From contig CAKZOI010000095.1 in NCBI GenBank assembly GCA_937136395.1, forward strand, positions 27,197 through 91,196: 64,000 nt of DNA. The letters are read 5' to 3'. Under the pieces are notes generated by a model that had not been told where the DNA came from, made no database searches, and saw nothing but the letters and a program-made list of their open reading frames with translations. The position numbers and the translations under genes were made by a program. Below are positions 29,266 to 38,838 of the stretch, in pieces (position 1 is the stretch's first letter; the number at the start of each line of letters is the position of its first letter). The stretch comes from an uncultured Opitutia bacterium. GTDB lineage: Bacteria > Verrucomicrobiota > Verrucomicrobiia > Opitutales > Coraliomargaritaceae.

Positions 29266-30252
29266 TCAATATTTATACCAGCTCGGTTTAGCTGGCGGCT
29301 CGAGGCCTTGCGCTTCGTAGGCCGTTTTAAAGTGCATTTTTGCATAGTTCGAGAGCGCATCTGCGCCTTTTTCGGCCACAATTTTCTTGGCCTGCTCCAA
29401 GACTTTACCGCTCGCGCCTTTGACCAATTCTTCGCCAAGCTCATCCGAGAGTCGCTTCATCTCACGCACATAAATCGCACGCGCCACGATTGAGGATGCA
29501 GCGACAACTGGATCCTCTTCAGCCTTGGTGCGGCTGATCAAATTAAAATCTTTGCGCTCTTTCACGTAGGCATCGACCAGTTTCTGCTTAGTAAATTGAT
29601 CAAGTATCCCCCAAGGTGCGGGACGTTTCTCCAGAGCTTCATTCAGCGACTTGCCGTGATACCAGGCGAGGAGCTTGTTTAAGTTATTCCCGAATTTCTT
29701 GTAGAGCTCGTTATATTTTGGCATCCGCGCAAAGGCCGTGGCTATCACCACGCCTTTGGTTTCACGGATCACCTTATCGAGCTTCAATATGGTGTTATCG
29801 GTGATTTTCTTACTATCACAGACGCCCGCTTCAATCCAAGCGCGCACCATATCACCATCGGCAACTACACAGGCCGTGACTAAGGGACCAAACAAATCGC
29901 CTTTACCACTCTCATCGCAGCCAGCGTGTAGCTCATACCATTCGAGATGATGCACTTCATCGTAGCCGAGGCGTGCGTCCATCGTGACCTGTGCCTCGAC
30001 CACATCGCGCACAAAGTCCTCAGTCTTTTTACCCTGCACGACGAGCTTTCCACTTTGGTAGCCGACGACATTCACGCCCTCTCCTTTAAATGCAAATAGC
30101 GTATAGGCCACATCGTAAGGGATAAAAGCCCCTTGCTCCTCTAGGATTTCTGCCAATTGATCCATTTGCTCATCACTCAATTTAATGGTGTAAAGCTTCT
30201 TAACTTTTGGAACTTCGTCTTCGATCGATTTTTTAGATTTCTTTTTTGGCAT
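29266..30252 (-). CDS. rnhC: Ribonuclease HIII
   Basis: 328 residues from ATG 30252 (MPKKKSKKS); the frame is open to 30405 but the added leader is unrelated. An N-terminal TBP-like substrate-binding domain (about 20-100) precedes the RNase H type 2 domain. The signature DESGKGDLFGPLV is near 112-124, where HIII has Asp-Glu-Ser-Gly. VCDSKKIT near 148 and SSIVARAIYVREM near 250 carry the other acidic or conserved residues. Removes RNA from RNA-DNA hybrids. The N-terminus is Lys-rich. Confidence 0.95.
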   Translation of the reverse strand: MPKKKSKKSIEDEVPKVKKLYTIKLSDEQMDQLAEILEEQGAFIPYDVAYTLFAFKGEGVNVVGYQSGKLVVQGKKTEDFVRDVVEAQVTMDARLGYDEVHHLEWYELHAGCDESGKGDLFGPLVTACVVADGDMVRAWIEAGVCDSKKITDNTILKLDKVIRETKGVVIATAFARMPKYNELYKKFGNNLNKLLAWYHGKSLNEALEKRPAPWGILDQFTKQKLVDAYVKERKDFNLISRTKAEEDPVVAASSIVARAIYVREMKRLSDELGEELVKGASGKVLEQAKKIVAEKGADALSNYAKMHFKTAYEAQGLEPPAKPSWYKY

Positions 30253-30457
30253 GCCAACTTGAGCAATCCACACCACTCCACGTGGCAAATCAAGGCTGTA
30301 TCGCATGAAACTCAAAGATCCAACATCCAAGGTCAAACGTCGAATAAGCTGCCCGCACCACCTGATGGCGAAAAGCATTCTGCCCGCACCATATCTGCAT
30401 GGCATTGTCTAAAACCAGCTATTGAAAAACTCACCAACTGCGCCCATCACTATCGGC

Positions 30458-31723
30458 ATGACAACTGATACTTTTACACAATTGTTTATCAAAGCAGGCC
30501 TCTCCACAGTCCATGCTGAGATGGTCGGCGTCTTGAGCGCTTTCTTGTTCCTCATACTTCTAGCGCTGTTCGCCAACTACGCAGCCAAAGCATTTATTCA
30601 TGGCGTCATCCACCCGCTTATTCACAAAACATCCATAGAGTGGGATGACTTGCTGATAGAGACACGTGTATTCGTCCGCTTCTCACACATCGTGCCTGCC
30701 GCAGTCATCCATTTCTTTGGGCCTTCACTCTTCGAGAAATTTCCTGATGTGGTCGCGAATTTAGGCATCGTGGTCAACACTTACCTCATTGTCATCGTGC
30801 TTTTCATTATCGATGGCGTGCTCAACTTTTTACGCCGCGCATGGGAAAATGGCCCTGTCGGTAAGCGCTATCCCGCCAAAAGCTTCACGCAAGCGGCGAA
30901 GCTAGTGATCAACTTAATCGGTATCATTTTTATCCTATCCGCGGTGCTTGGGAAATCACCACTCGTTTTTTTCTCAGGCTTGGGCGCGGTCACTGCGATC
31001 CTGTTGTTGATCTTCAAAGATGCGATTCTCGGCCTCGTTGCCGGCTTCCAGCTTTCAGTCAACCACATGATTATGGTGGGCGACTGGATCGAGATGCCGG
31101 GCCGTGGTGCCGATGGTGATGTCATCGATGTCTCCCTCACGACAGTTAAAGTGCAAAACTGGGACAAAACCATCACCACGATTCCGACCTATGCGCTCAT
31201 CTCGGATTCCTTCAAAAACTGGCGCGGCATGAGTGAGTCTGGTGGTCGACGTATTAAGCGTTCACTCAACATAGACATGCGCACCATTCAGTTCGCAGAT
31301 GAACAACTACTCGAACGTTTCAAACGGATTCGCCTTTTGCGCCCCTATCTCGAGCAGAAACTAGAAGATATTCAGAAACACAACTCTGAGGTCGAAAACG
31401 ATCTAGCCGAACTCATTAACGGGCGGCGCCTCACCAATATCGGCACTTTCCGAGCCTACTGCGTCGCCTACCTGCGCAACCACCCTAAGATCCATCAAAG
31501 TGGTATGACGCTTCTGGTGCGCCAGTTAGCACCTACCGAAAAGGGAATACCGATTGAAATCTACTGTTTCACTAATGATACGGCATGGGTAAATTTTGAA
31601 GACATCCAAGGCGACCTCTTCGACCACCTGCTTTCGATTCTCCCTGAGTTTGGGCTTAGCACCTACCAATCACCTAGTGGCGCTGACCTAGAAAAAGCAG
31701 GCAGCGCACTTCAGTTAAATTAA
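30458..31723 (+). CDS. Mechanosensitive ion channel family protein (YbdG/MscM-like)
   Basis: 421 residues from ATG 30458 (MTTDTFTQLF); 12 more residues would be added by ATG 30422. Five predicted membrane spans end in the pore-lining helix LVFFSGLGAVTAILLLIFKDAILGLVA. The MscS beta domain follows (MIMVGDWIEMPGRGADGDVIDVSLTTVKVQNWDKT). The long C-terminal cytoplasmic part with SFKNWRGM..SGGRRIKRSL is typical of the YbdG subgroup. Opens on membrane tension and protects against osmotic downshock. Confidence 0.9.
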   Translation: MTTDTFTQLFIKAGLSTVHAEMVGVLSAFLFLILLALFANYAAKAFIHGVIHPLIHKTSIEWDDLLIETRVFVRFSHIVPAAVIHFFGPSLFEKFPDVVANLGIVVNTYLIVIVLFIIDGVLNFLRRAWENGPVGKRYPAKSFTQAAKLVINLIGIIFILSAVLGKSPLVFFSGLGAVTAILLLIFKDAILGLVAGFQLSVNHMIMVGDWIEMPGRGADGDVIDVSLTTVKVQNWDKTITTIPTYALISDSFKNWRGMSESGGRRIKRSLNIDMRTIQFADEQLLERFKRIRLLRPYLEQKLEDIQKHNSEVENDLAELINGRRLTNIGTFRAYCVAYLRNHPKIHQSGMTLLVRQLAPTEKGIPIEIYCFTNDTAWVNFEDIQGDLFDHLLSILPEFGLSTYQSPSGADLEKAGSALQLN

Positions 31724-31848
31724 GTTCTCCCATATCTCCGAGCCGACACCTAGAGATAGCACTTCTACATATCATACGTTTTTTGTATCTAAGATACGAT
31801 GAAGCAACGTAACGAGTTCAACCTCATGCGACCCATATGCGAACTTAT

Positions 31849-31919
31849 GGTAGGGTTCGTTATCCTTAACGAAGCGTCAACCTGATAGATGCTGCTCGTT
31901 AAGGATAACGAGCCCTACC
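31849..31919. repeat. Inverted pair GGTAGGG(T/C)TCGTTATCCTTAACGA
   Basis: GGTAGGGTTCGTTATCCTTA ACGA at 31849-31872 is mirrored by the complement of GGTAGGGCTCGTTATCCTTA ACGAGC at 31894-31919. Each arm also contains a smaller palindrome (TCGTTATCCTTAACGA). A third REP-like family. It ends just before the first codons of the zinc-ribbon gene, where its start codon should be. Confidence 0.8.
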
Positions 31920-31926
31920 TTCCAAC

Positions 31927-32112
31927 ATAAACACCACACAACCAAAAGAAGACGCCTGCACCCGTTGCGGCAAACCTACCGTCGAGAAACTGGATGGCGT
32001 CGCTCTTTGCAATGACTGCTACAGTGTATTCGGTGCCTGTTGCGCGAGCGAGTTCGAGGACGATGATCTTATCTGCAAACCTAAAGACGAAACTAACAAA
32101 GGCGATCAATAG
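31927..32112 (+). CDS. Small CxxC zinc-ribbon-like protein without a standard start codon
   Basis: The frame from 31927 to TAG 32110-32112 reads about 61 residues: NTTQPKEDACTRCGKPT, then VALCNDCYSVFGACC, ending KGDQ. The paired CxxC motifs (CTRC, CNDC) and the conserved …CYSVFGACC suggest a zinc-binding treble-clef or ribbon protein of a small conserved type. No ATG, GTG or TTG occurs in the open part of the frame; ATA (31927) sits where an ATG would be expected. The region just upstream is a REP-like inverted pair. Likely a gene whose start was mutated or displaced, or one using a rare start. The stop overlaps the rsgA stop tail to tail. Confidence 0.6.
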   Translation: MNTTQPKEDACTRCGKPTVEKLDGVALCNDCYSVFGACCASEFEDDDLICKPKDETNKGDQ

Positions 32113-33191
32113 CCTTTGCGCTTATTATATTTTTCAGCCTTCGATTTCAGCTCACGGCGGTTACGACGGCCGATCGTGATCTGACGCTTTTTCTGACGTT
32201 TCTGCAACTGCTCCAATTCAAAATCAAGTTTCAGATAATTAATAAAGCGCTCTTTGCTCAACTCTCCCGATTCAATAGCAGCGCGAATCGCACAGCCTTG
32301 GTCACTTCCGTGCTTACAGTCGTTGAACTTGCAGCGCAGCGCCCTCTCATCAAAATCAACAAAGCTCTCCTTCAAAGTCTTCGCATCGGTCCACATCTGC
32401 ACTTCGCGTATGCCCGGATTATCAATCAGCATCCCACCGTCTGGCAGCACGAGCAATTCACGTGCGGTCGTTGTGTGCATACCTTTACCCGTAACTGCAT
32501 TGACCTCACCCATCCATTGCACCGCCTCTCCGACGAGGTGATTGATGAGTGTCGACTTACCGACACCACTCGATCCAATCATCGCAACCGTGACCCCTGG
32601 GGCAATGAATTGGCGAATCGCATCGACCCCATTCTGCTCGACGGCACAAGTTTGGATCACTTCGATCTCGGGGTTTAACCTTCGGAGAGCCTCAGCCGCC
32701 AAGTCATTCATCTCGCTGGGATACAAGTCGGACTTATTCAGAATGGCGACCGATTTCGCACCACTACGTTGCATCACAGCATAGTAGCGTTCCATTCTGC
32801 GGGGATTAAAATCTTGCCCTGCTTCTGTCACTACAAATACCACATCCACATTTGCAGCGATCACCTGCTCCTCTGTCCCCTTACCTGGTGCCTTACGTGA
32901 CAAGCAAGTCTGTCGTGGCAAACGTGCCCGAATAACGGCATCGTATTCATCATTCTCTTCGCCCATTTCGAGCGCCACCCAATCACCCACGGAGGGCAAG
33001 TCGGCATCGGTTTGTGCCTCATGATAGACTGCACCGCTCATGATGACCTCCAACTCTGCGCCATCGCCCAACAAGGCGCCATAAGAAATTTTATTATCCC
33101 GAATCAAACGCGCGGGTTGCCAGCCCTTTGCTTGATAGTCTTCAAAGTGCTCTGCGCAGCGAGCATTCCAGCCAAGGGATTCTAGAGTCAT
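32106..33191 (-). CDS. rsgA: Ribosome small subunit-dependent GTPase A
   Basis: 361 residues from ATG 33191 (MTLESLGWNARC); ATGs three or more codons upstream are alternatives. Circularly permuted GTPase order is visible: G4 LNKSDLYP near 156, then G1 IGSSGVGKSTL near 206, then G3 DNPG near 258. An N-terminal OB fold precedes it, and a C-terminal zinc knuckle CKFNDCKHGSDQGC (Cys, Cys, His, Cys) follows. The tail is very basic (KRQKKRQITIGRRNRRELK). Helps 30S maturation. Confidence 0.95.
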   Translation of the reverse strand: MTLESLGWNARCAEHFEDYQAKGWQPARLIRDNKISYGALLGDGAELEVIMSGAVYHEAQTDADLPSVGDWVALEMGEENDEYDAVIRARLPRQTCLSRKAPGKGTEEQVIAANVDVVFVVTEAGQDFNPRRMERYYAVMQRSGAKSVAILNKSDLYPSEMNDLAAEALRRLNPEIEVIQTCAVEQNGVDAIRQFIAPGVTVAMIGSSGVGKSTLINHLVGEAVQWMGEVNAVTGKGMHTTTARELLVLPDGGMLIDNPGIREVQMWTDAKTLKESFVDFDERALRCKFNDCKHGSDQGCAIRAAIESGELSKERFINYLKLDFELEQLQKRQKKRQITIGRRNRRELKSKAEKYNKRKGY

Positions 33192-33209
33192 CACGTGCAA
33201 ACGATTTCG

Positions 33210-33470
33210 TTATGAATCATTTCGTCCGATCGGTGCGAGCTCACGATAGAGTGCCTCCCATTCCGCGGATAAACTTGTCGTGCACACAGGCTGCACCGCC
33301 CGATTATACCAATAGCCCGCATTCGACACGTCGCCTTCGACCCGATGCAGATAGGCATGCACCCATGCAGCTTCGGCAGTCACTAAGCCCTGCACCAACT
33401 CATGTGCTTGATTCCAGTCTCCTCTCTGCTCGGCCTCCAAGGCTTGTAAATATACGTTTTTAGCTTCCAT
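33210..33470 (-). CDS. Small conserved TPR-like protein
   Basis: 86 residues from ATG 33470 (MEAKNVYLQALEAEQRG). The block GDWNQAHELVQ, then AAWVHAYLHRVEGDVSNAGYWYNRA is one I have seen as a conserved hypothetical of unknown function with two helical hairpins. Longer upstream frame (to 33578) overlaps the next gene and is not favoured. Same direction as rsgA and 18 bases upstream of it, probably cotranscribed. Confidence 0.8.
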   Translation of the reverse strand: MEAKNVYLQALEAEQRGDWNQAHELVQGLVTAEAAWVHAYLHRVEGDVSNAGYWYNRAVQPVCTTSLSAEWEALYRELAPIGRNDS

Positions 33471-33525
33471 TTGTATCTTTATATGTGGTCGCACAGTGCC
33501 AGCCCTCGCCAAGAGGCTCAAGCCA

Positions 33526-34587
33526 TTACTCCGCCCAAGTGACATGATTTGCAAAGCCCTCGCGTCGCCAATACTCACGTTTCTCTAAATCACAGATGAG
33601 CAACTCGTGCTTGTGCACAAACACTCGCTCTCGGTCGCCCGTGGCATTCGCGTTACGACTGACGCCCTGTAAACGTTTCGCGGTAACGGAAACAGCCATA
33701 TAGCGCCCGCAACTCGTTTGCCTCACCGGGCGTGCATGCCAAAACTCTGGGCTTCGATTATTCGCCACTGCAAATAATCGAGTCGATTCACGTGTGCTCA
33801 AATCGTAATAGTGCGCATCTGAACTACTCTCACTATACCAAAACCCATTTCGATTCGTAGCCCATACTGGATAACGCCCTAAACGACTCAAACGTTCGCA
33901 CTGGTTCACCTTCAAATCCCATAAAAAAAGTCCGTCACCACCAAGGACTGCACGACTCTCACCAGACGGATCAAATGTCGCACCTTGACCGGTTGCCTCT
34001 TTCTCGGGAAAAGTCAGCCGCCGGACTCCCTTCAAATCGACAAGGTAGACCCCATCAGCACCTGCAAAAATCAATTCCCTTAAACTGCGACTAAAAGCCA
34101 ATGGTCGATACGCATCACTACAAATGGGCCGCAACCGTGCACGGCTCTCAGTTGGTTTCAAAACAAACAACTGGTGGTCAATCACGACGCGATCATCCGC
34201 AGGTCGATCGGTAGCCAATAGGCCAAACAATTGCCCGCCACGATCTGAAGAGCTACCAATCCATTCTAATAGCCACAAGCCCCACTGGTTGAGCGGAAGA
34301 TCGAGCAGGACATCAGTAGTGCACCGCGCTAAGTTAAACGAACGCAGCTGACTGAAATCATTTCGAGATAAGCTTGGCGCACTCACATAACGATATGCCG
34401 TTTGCGTCTGGGCATCATAAGCAATTGGACAATCAACAGGACCCACAGCACCAAAATCATGCATAAGAGTAAAATCACTATGCTGGCAAACAAGTCGCCC
34501 ACCTTCTTCTACCAATAGCTTCGGCGCATCCCCTCGTGGGGATACCTCACTCCAACCTGCTGCAAACTCTATATTCAGACCACTCAT
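33526..34587 (-). CDS. Hypothetical protein, beta-propeller-like
   Basis: 353 residues, no signal peptide or membrane helix. Repeating units such as LIFAGADGVYLVDLKGVRRL, AVLGGDGLFLWDLKVNQCERL and GFWYSESSSDAHYYDLSTRES look like blades of a WD40/TolB-like propeller. No catalytic motif. Heads a probable three-gene unit with the TPR-like protein and rsgA. Confidence 0.7.
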   Translation of the reverse strand: MSGLNIEFAAGWSEVSPRGDAPKLLVEEGGRLVCQHSDFTLMHDFGAVGPVDCPIAYDAQTQTAYRYVSAPSLSRNDFSQLRSFNLARCTTDVLLDLPLNQWGLWLLEWIGSSSDRGGQLFGLLATDRPADDRVVIDHQLFVLKPTESRARLRPICSDAYRPLAFSRSLRELIFAGADGVYLVDLKGVRRLTFPEKEATGQGATFDPSGESRAVLGGDGLFLWDLKVNQCERLSRLGRYPVWATNRNGFWYSESSSDAHYYDLSTRESTRLFAVANNRSPEFWHARPVRQTSCGRYMAVSVTAKRLQGVSRNANATGDRERVFVHKHELLICDLEKREYWRREGFANHVTWAE

Positions 34588-34717
34588 CCGAATCGAAAAT
34601 AGTCACCTTAAAGCATATTTCGCAACCAAGGTTTTACATAAAGAGATCATAACCTTGAATTCACCAATAAACGTATATTTAACCAATCATCAGTTTAAGC
34701 CCTACATATAATAAACG

Positions 34718-36544
34718 ATGAAACAAATCCCCTCCCTACTTTGCCTCGCTTTGCTATGCACTTCAATTAGTTGCCAAGCTCTCCCCAGCGAGACTCAACA
34801 AGCTACCGTTAGGGATGAGCTTAAAACTTGGCACAAAGTCACCCTCTCTTTCGAAGGTCCAGAAAGCAGCGAAAATGCGACTCCCAATCCCTTCACCGAC
34901 TACCGGCTCGATGTAACGTTCACGCACGCCGCTAGTGGCAAGTCTTACACCGTCCCCGGCTATTACGCTGCAGATGGCAACGCTGGGCATACCAGTGCAG
35001 ACAGTGGCAACATCTGGCGCGTCCATTTTGCACCTGACACAGTCGGCAAATGGACCTACGAAGCACGCTTCCTGGGCGGTCCAAATATTGCCATCAGTGA
35101 AGCCATCGAATCCGGTAAAGGCATCGCCTTTAACGGCACGACTGGCAGCTTAAACATTGAAGCGAGCGACAAAACTGGCCGCGACAATCGTGCCAAAGGG
35201 CGCCTCCAATATGTTGGCGGGCATTACTTACGCTTTGCTGGGAACGGTGAGTATTTCTTAAAACAAGGAGCCGATGCCCCTGAAAACTTTCTTGCCTACG
35301 AAGAGTTCGACGGCGACTTCAAGTCCGATGGCATCAAAGACCAACTCGTCAAAGAATGGGCCGCTCATGAGCGTGACTGGAAGCCCGGCGATCCCACATG
35401 GGGCGACGGACGCGGTAAGGACATTATCGGCGCAGTGAACTACCTCGCGAGTGAGGGCCTCAATGCTGTATCCTTCCTCACCTTCAACATCGAAGGCGAT
35501 GATCGCAACGTCTTCCCCTACACCAACTACAAGGAACGTGCACGCATGGACTGCTCCAAACTCGATCAGTGGGAAATCGTCTTTGAGCACGCGGATCAAC
35601 TCGGCATGTTTCTCCACTTTAAAACACAGGAGACTGAAAATGAACGCCTGCTCGACGACGGCGACACGGGCCCACAACGCCGCCTCTACTATCGCGAATT
35701 AGTCGCTCGATTCGGACACCACCTCGCACTCAATTGGAACCTCGGCGAAGAAAACGGCATCTGGGGTGGTAAAAGGCACCATAAGGGCAATTCTCAAAGC
35801 ACCGAGCAACGCCAAGCCATGGCTCAATGGTTTTACGACAACGACCCTTATCGCCACCACCTCGTCATTCATAACGGACAAAGCGGCGACGACTTACTTG
35901 GAGACAAATCAAAGCTGACCGGCTTTTCACTCCAAACTAATAAAGCAGATTTCAGTAATGTGCCCAAAAGCGTTGCCCGCTATATTAAAAGCTCGGCTGA
36001 AGCAGGCCGTCCTTGGGCAGTTGCATGCGACGAGCCTGGTGACGCCTCCTTCGCCATACGTCCCGACAACGACAAAGCAAACTCGCACGAAGACGGCCGA
36101 CGCAATGCACTCTGGGGTTGCTTGATGAATCAGGGCTACGGCTCTGAATATTACTTTGGCTACAAAGCTGCACACTCTGATCTGACTTGTATCGACTACC
36201 GCAGTCGCGATCAATGGTGGGACTATTGCCGTTACGCTCTCGAGTTTTTCAGCCATAACCAAGTCGCTATCTGGGATATGCGCGCCGCGCACAATCTCAG
36301 CAGCAACAATGACAGCTGGTGCCTCGCACAAGATGGCGAAGCCTATTTGATCTACCTTAAAAATGGCGGCAGCACGCAACTCGATCTCAGCAAAGCATCT
36401 GGCGACTATACAGTGCACTGGTTCAACCCGAGAACTGGAGGCAAACTGATTGACGGTAAATCTCTCAAAGGCGGCATAAGTGCCTCTATCGGCAAGGCTC
36501 CTAGCGAGGTCGATCAAGACTGGGTCGTGCTCGTCAGAAAATAG
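34718..36544 (+). CDS. Exported DUF5060 glycoside-hydrolase-like protein
   Basis: 608 residues. A signal peptide (MKQIPSLLCLALLCTSISCQA) may be lipoprotein-like at Cys19. Next comes a beta-sandwich DUF5060 domain (about 35-125: WHKVTLSFEGPESSEN, NIWRVHFAPDTVGKWTYEARF). A TIM-barrel-like domain then has LRFAGNGEYFLKQGADAPENFLAY, LNWNLGEENGIWGG near 340 (possible acid/base Glu) and DEPGDASF near 440, and the protein ends in a beta-rich domain (QDGEAYLIYLKNGGS… WFNPRTGG). The set is typical of exported polysaccharide- or glycan-degrading enzymes in marine Verrucomicrobiota and Planctomycetes. Substrate unknown. Confidence 0.85.
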   Translation: MKQIPSLLCLALLCTSISCQALPSETQQATVRDELKTWHKVTLSFEGPESSENATPNPFTDYRLDVTFTHAASGKSYTVPGYYAADGNAGHTSADSGNIWRVHFAPDTVGKWTYEARFLGGPNIAISEAIESGKGIAFNGTTGSLNIEASDKTGRDNRAKGRLQYVGGHYLRFAGNGEYFLKQGADAPENFLAYEEFDGDFKSDGIKDQLVKEWAAHERDWKPGDPTWGDGRGKDIIGAVNYLASEGLNAVSFLTFNIEGDDRNVFPYTNYKERARMDCSKLDQWEIVFEHADQLGMFLHFKTQETENERLLDDGDTGPQRRLYYRELVARFGHHLALNWNLGEENGIWGGKRHHKGNSQSTEQRQAMAQWFYDNDPYRHHLVIHNGQSGDDLLGDKSKLTGFSLQTNKADFSNVPKSVARYIKSSAEAGRPWAVACDEPGDASFAIRPDNDKANSHEDGRRNALWGCLMNQGYGSEYYFGYKAAHSDLTCIDYRSRDQWWDYCRYALEFFSHNQVAIWDMRAAHNLSSNNDSWCLAQDGEAYLIYLKNGGSTQLDLSKASGDYTVHWFNPRTGGKLIDGKSLKGGISASIGKAPSEVDQDWVVLVRK

Positions 36545-36591
36545 TCGATACGCCTCAGGAATAAAGCACCGAGCCTTGTGCTCCAAGCAGC

Positions 36592-37203
36592 ATGAATAAC
36601 ACCATCGCGATCACCCTTCTTTTTAGCCTGTGCACTGCGCTGCCATCACTACTCTCTGCCGCACCCGATAAAGCGACAGAAGTCAATCCCGTCGAGGTTG
36701 GCAGCACAGCGCCAGACGTTTCCCTCGCACAAGCCGACGGTAGCCGCATTGAATTAAGAGATCTGATTGCTCAAAAGAATAGCGTTATCGTTTTCTATCG
36801 TGGCAGTTGGTGCCCCTATTGCACACGCCATCTAGCGGCACTCGGCGAGGTCGAACAAACCCTCATCGACAAGGGTTACCAAATCATCGCGATTTCTCCA
36901 GATTCCCCAGAAAAGGTGCGTGAATACAGCGACGAATCAAAAATCAACTATACCGTTTATTCCGACTCTTTGATGGAGGCGTCCAGTGCGTTCGGGCTCA
37001 CATTCAAAGTCGATACGCCTACGCTTGAAAAACTCGATAGCTACAATATCGATATTGAAGCCGCATCAGGGCAAGCACACCACCTCCTCCCTGTGCCTGC
37101 GGTCTACATCGTGAACAAGGATGGCATCATTCAATTCCGCTCTTACAATCCAGATTATACAACACGCCTAAGCGTCGAGGAGATCTTCGAAGCGATTCAA
37201 TAG
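36592..37203 (+). CDS. Exported peroxiredoxin-like (AhpC/TSA) protein
   Basis: 203 residues. Signal peptide MNNTIAITLLFSLCTALPSLLSAA, then the thioredoxin-like fold: VGSTAPDVSLAQADG near 36-50, FYRGSWCPYCTRHL with a CxxC near 73-80, and VPAVYIVNKDGIIQFR near 166-181. Peroxiredoxin-like family with CPYC rather than a single peroxidatic Cys. Probably a periplasmic thiol-dependent peroxidase or disulfide protein. 47 bases after the DUF5060 gene and possibly cotranscribed. Confidence 0.86.
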   Translation: MNNTIAITLLFSLCTALPSLLSAAPDKATEVNPVEVGSTAPDVSLAQADGSRIELRDLIAQKNSVIVFYRGSWCPYCTRHLAALGEVEQTLIDKGYQIIAISPDSPEKVREYSDESKINYTVYSDSLMEASSAFGLTFKVDTPTLEKLDSYNIDIEAASGQAHHLLPVPAVYIVNKDGIIQFRSYNPDYTTRLSVEEIFEAIQ

Positions 37204-37208
37204 CCTCC

Positions 37209-37769
37209 CTAGGCTTCGTGCTCAGTAGCTCGTATGGTATTCTTAACTTGAGTGATCTCGGAAAGAATCCACGCCTTCTCTTCTTCTTTTAGGTGGGGGC
37301 CAAACTTCCAGCACTTGCCATCTGCAAAAATTAAGCCGACTCCGTGCACCCAGACTCGATTCTTTTTGTAGCAGTGCACACTTTCAACCTTACGTAGCTG
37401 TTTGAAGGGTCGTGTTTTATTGAATGATTTTCCAAAAAGCTTACGCGATAACATCACCGTGTTGCGATCTATCAAAATCGAAATTTCCGCCTTTAGTAAG
37501 TAGAGAAAGATACAAAATGTCACTGCACCGATCATCATAAATGGGACCCAAAATACCTGACCCTCGACATCTCCCTCACTAAATGCCGCATAAAAGCCTG
37601 CGTAACTGCTCACATTCCAGATGATGGTAAAGACGAGGAAAAACCAAGTCACACTCGACCGAAGTCCCGCTACCGGCAAAATCAGACCGATTTCATCACT
37701 TTCAATGAAAGATTCAATCCGGCTATCGGTTGGCTTTTTAACTGAGTTTGTGGGCACGAATGCTTTCAT
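37209..37769 (-). CDS. Two-helix membrane protein, unknown function
   Basis: 186 residues. Two hydrophobic segments (about 40-62 and 73-95) are followed by a PH-like C-terminal region: ILIDRNTVMLSRKLFGKSFNKTRPFKQLRKVE then VGLIFADGKCWKFGPHL. The organisation resembles bacterial PH-domain or DUF-type membrane proteins. The preceding gene on this strand is the broken PEP-CTERM protein. Confidence 0.65.
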   Translation of the reverse strand: MKAFVPTNSVKKPTDSRIESFIESDEIGLILPVAGLRSSVTWFFLVFTIIWNVSSYAGFYAAFSEGDVEGQVFWVPFMMIGAVTFCIFLYLLKAEISILIDRNTVMLSRKLFGKSFNKTRPFKQLRKVESVHCYKKNRVWVHGVGLIFADGKCWKFGPHLKEEEKAWILSEITQVKNTIRATEHEA

Positions 37770-37787
37770 TGATAAATCGCTAGCAGC

Positions 37788-38681
37788 CTAAGTGATCACT
37801 GATTGGTGCGCAGATGCCTTCCTCCGACTTAACACTAAGATCAAGGCACTGCACCCGAAGAGCATGGAAAATAAAGCTGGCTCCGGCACCGGAGAGAGAA
37901 CGGTCTCATAGCCAATATCGCGAAAACTCTGCAGTGTCGTGTTGCTCAGTCATGCATCACCACTAAGGAACCCAGTCATCAGTTCATTATCCAGAACCTT
38001 TCCATTAAAGACACTGGTATACACAATGGTATCTCCAGGATCATCTCGAGAATCGACAGCTTCAAACTCGGCCCCAAGATCGATGCCCATATTCCAATGT
38101 CCGTTTGCCGTTCCTGCAGCTCTATCGGCACATAGGTGGCATCTGCTTGATCGAATTCTTGCTGAAAAGCGGCCAATCCAAAGGCACCTGTATATTGCCC
38201 GCTGCCATTGACGTAAACTTCTTGATAACCAGGCAGCCCCACGGCGCTACTACTCCATAGCGACCCAAAGCCGAGCAGATGCGCCATCTCATGACGAATC
38301 ACTGCCTCAAAAGTCCCCGCACTCACCAATGAACCAAGATCGGAGGTATCAAAGGTCATGTTGCCCTGCGTGGTCTCTAAAAAAATCACCCTGAATATTA
38401 ACCTGTGTCGGCCCAGCGGAACCAAGTGTGCCTCCGGCCCCATCAATATTTCCTAGTGCCACATTCATGATCACAGAAGTCGGCGCCAATAAACCGTCGC
38501 GATATCCACTCAAGTTCGACTCCCAAAATGTCTCAGCCGCATTAAAAGCCGCACCATACGTTACCACATCAGCGGCCGATGTAGCACCATAATCTAAAAC
38601 AATGTTTATCGAGGCATTACTAACAGAAGCACTCAACGCTAGGTATAGAGGTATGAATGGTAGGGGTAACCGCTTCATCAC
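37788..38681 (-). pseudogene. PEP-CTERM-anchored zinc metalloprotease, broken by two frameshifts and a nonsense codon
   Basis: From ATG 38681 a signal peptide (LPLPFIPLYLALSASVSNA) leads into a domain that loses its frame at a T7 run near 38380 (one T too many). The next frame has RHEMAHLLGFGSLW, the HExxHxxGxxH-like zinc site, and shifts again near 38115 (ELQER should read …AGTANGHWNMGIDLGAE). The last frame continues to SGDA, hits TGA at about 37948, and then reads LSNTTLQSFRDIGYETVLSP followed by VPEPALF, a hydrophobic helix and RRK, which is the PEP-CTERM exosortase sorting signal. All parts are in order on one strand, so this was a single secreted, sorted metallopeptidase. Confidence 0.85.
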
Positions 38682-38838
38682 TCGCTAGGATCCGTATTTA
38701 GCCAAAGAGTTCAAGGTATAAGCGACAGATAAGTATGCCCGCTCGGTTTCACACAATAAAGCTCTCTGATCCAGCATGACCGAATATTGACACATTATTC
38801 TTTAGCTTCCGAAGCTGACGGTCCAATGTGAGTCATCA

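Noticed and set aside
31915..32109. Minus-strand ORF of 64 codons opposite the zinc-ribbon frame
   Set aside because: The plus-strand frame has paired CxxC motifs and a coherent small-protein sequence; the minus frame has none.
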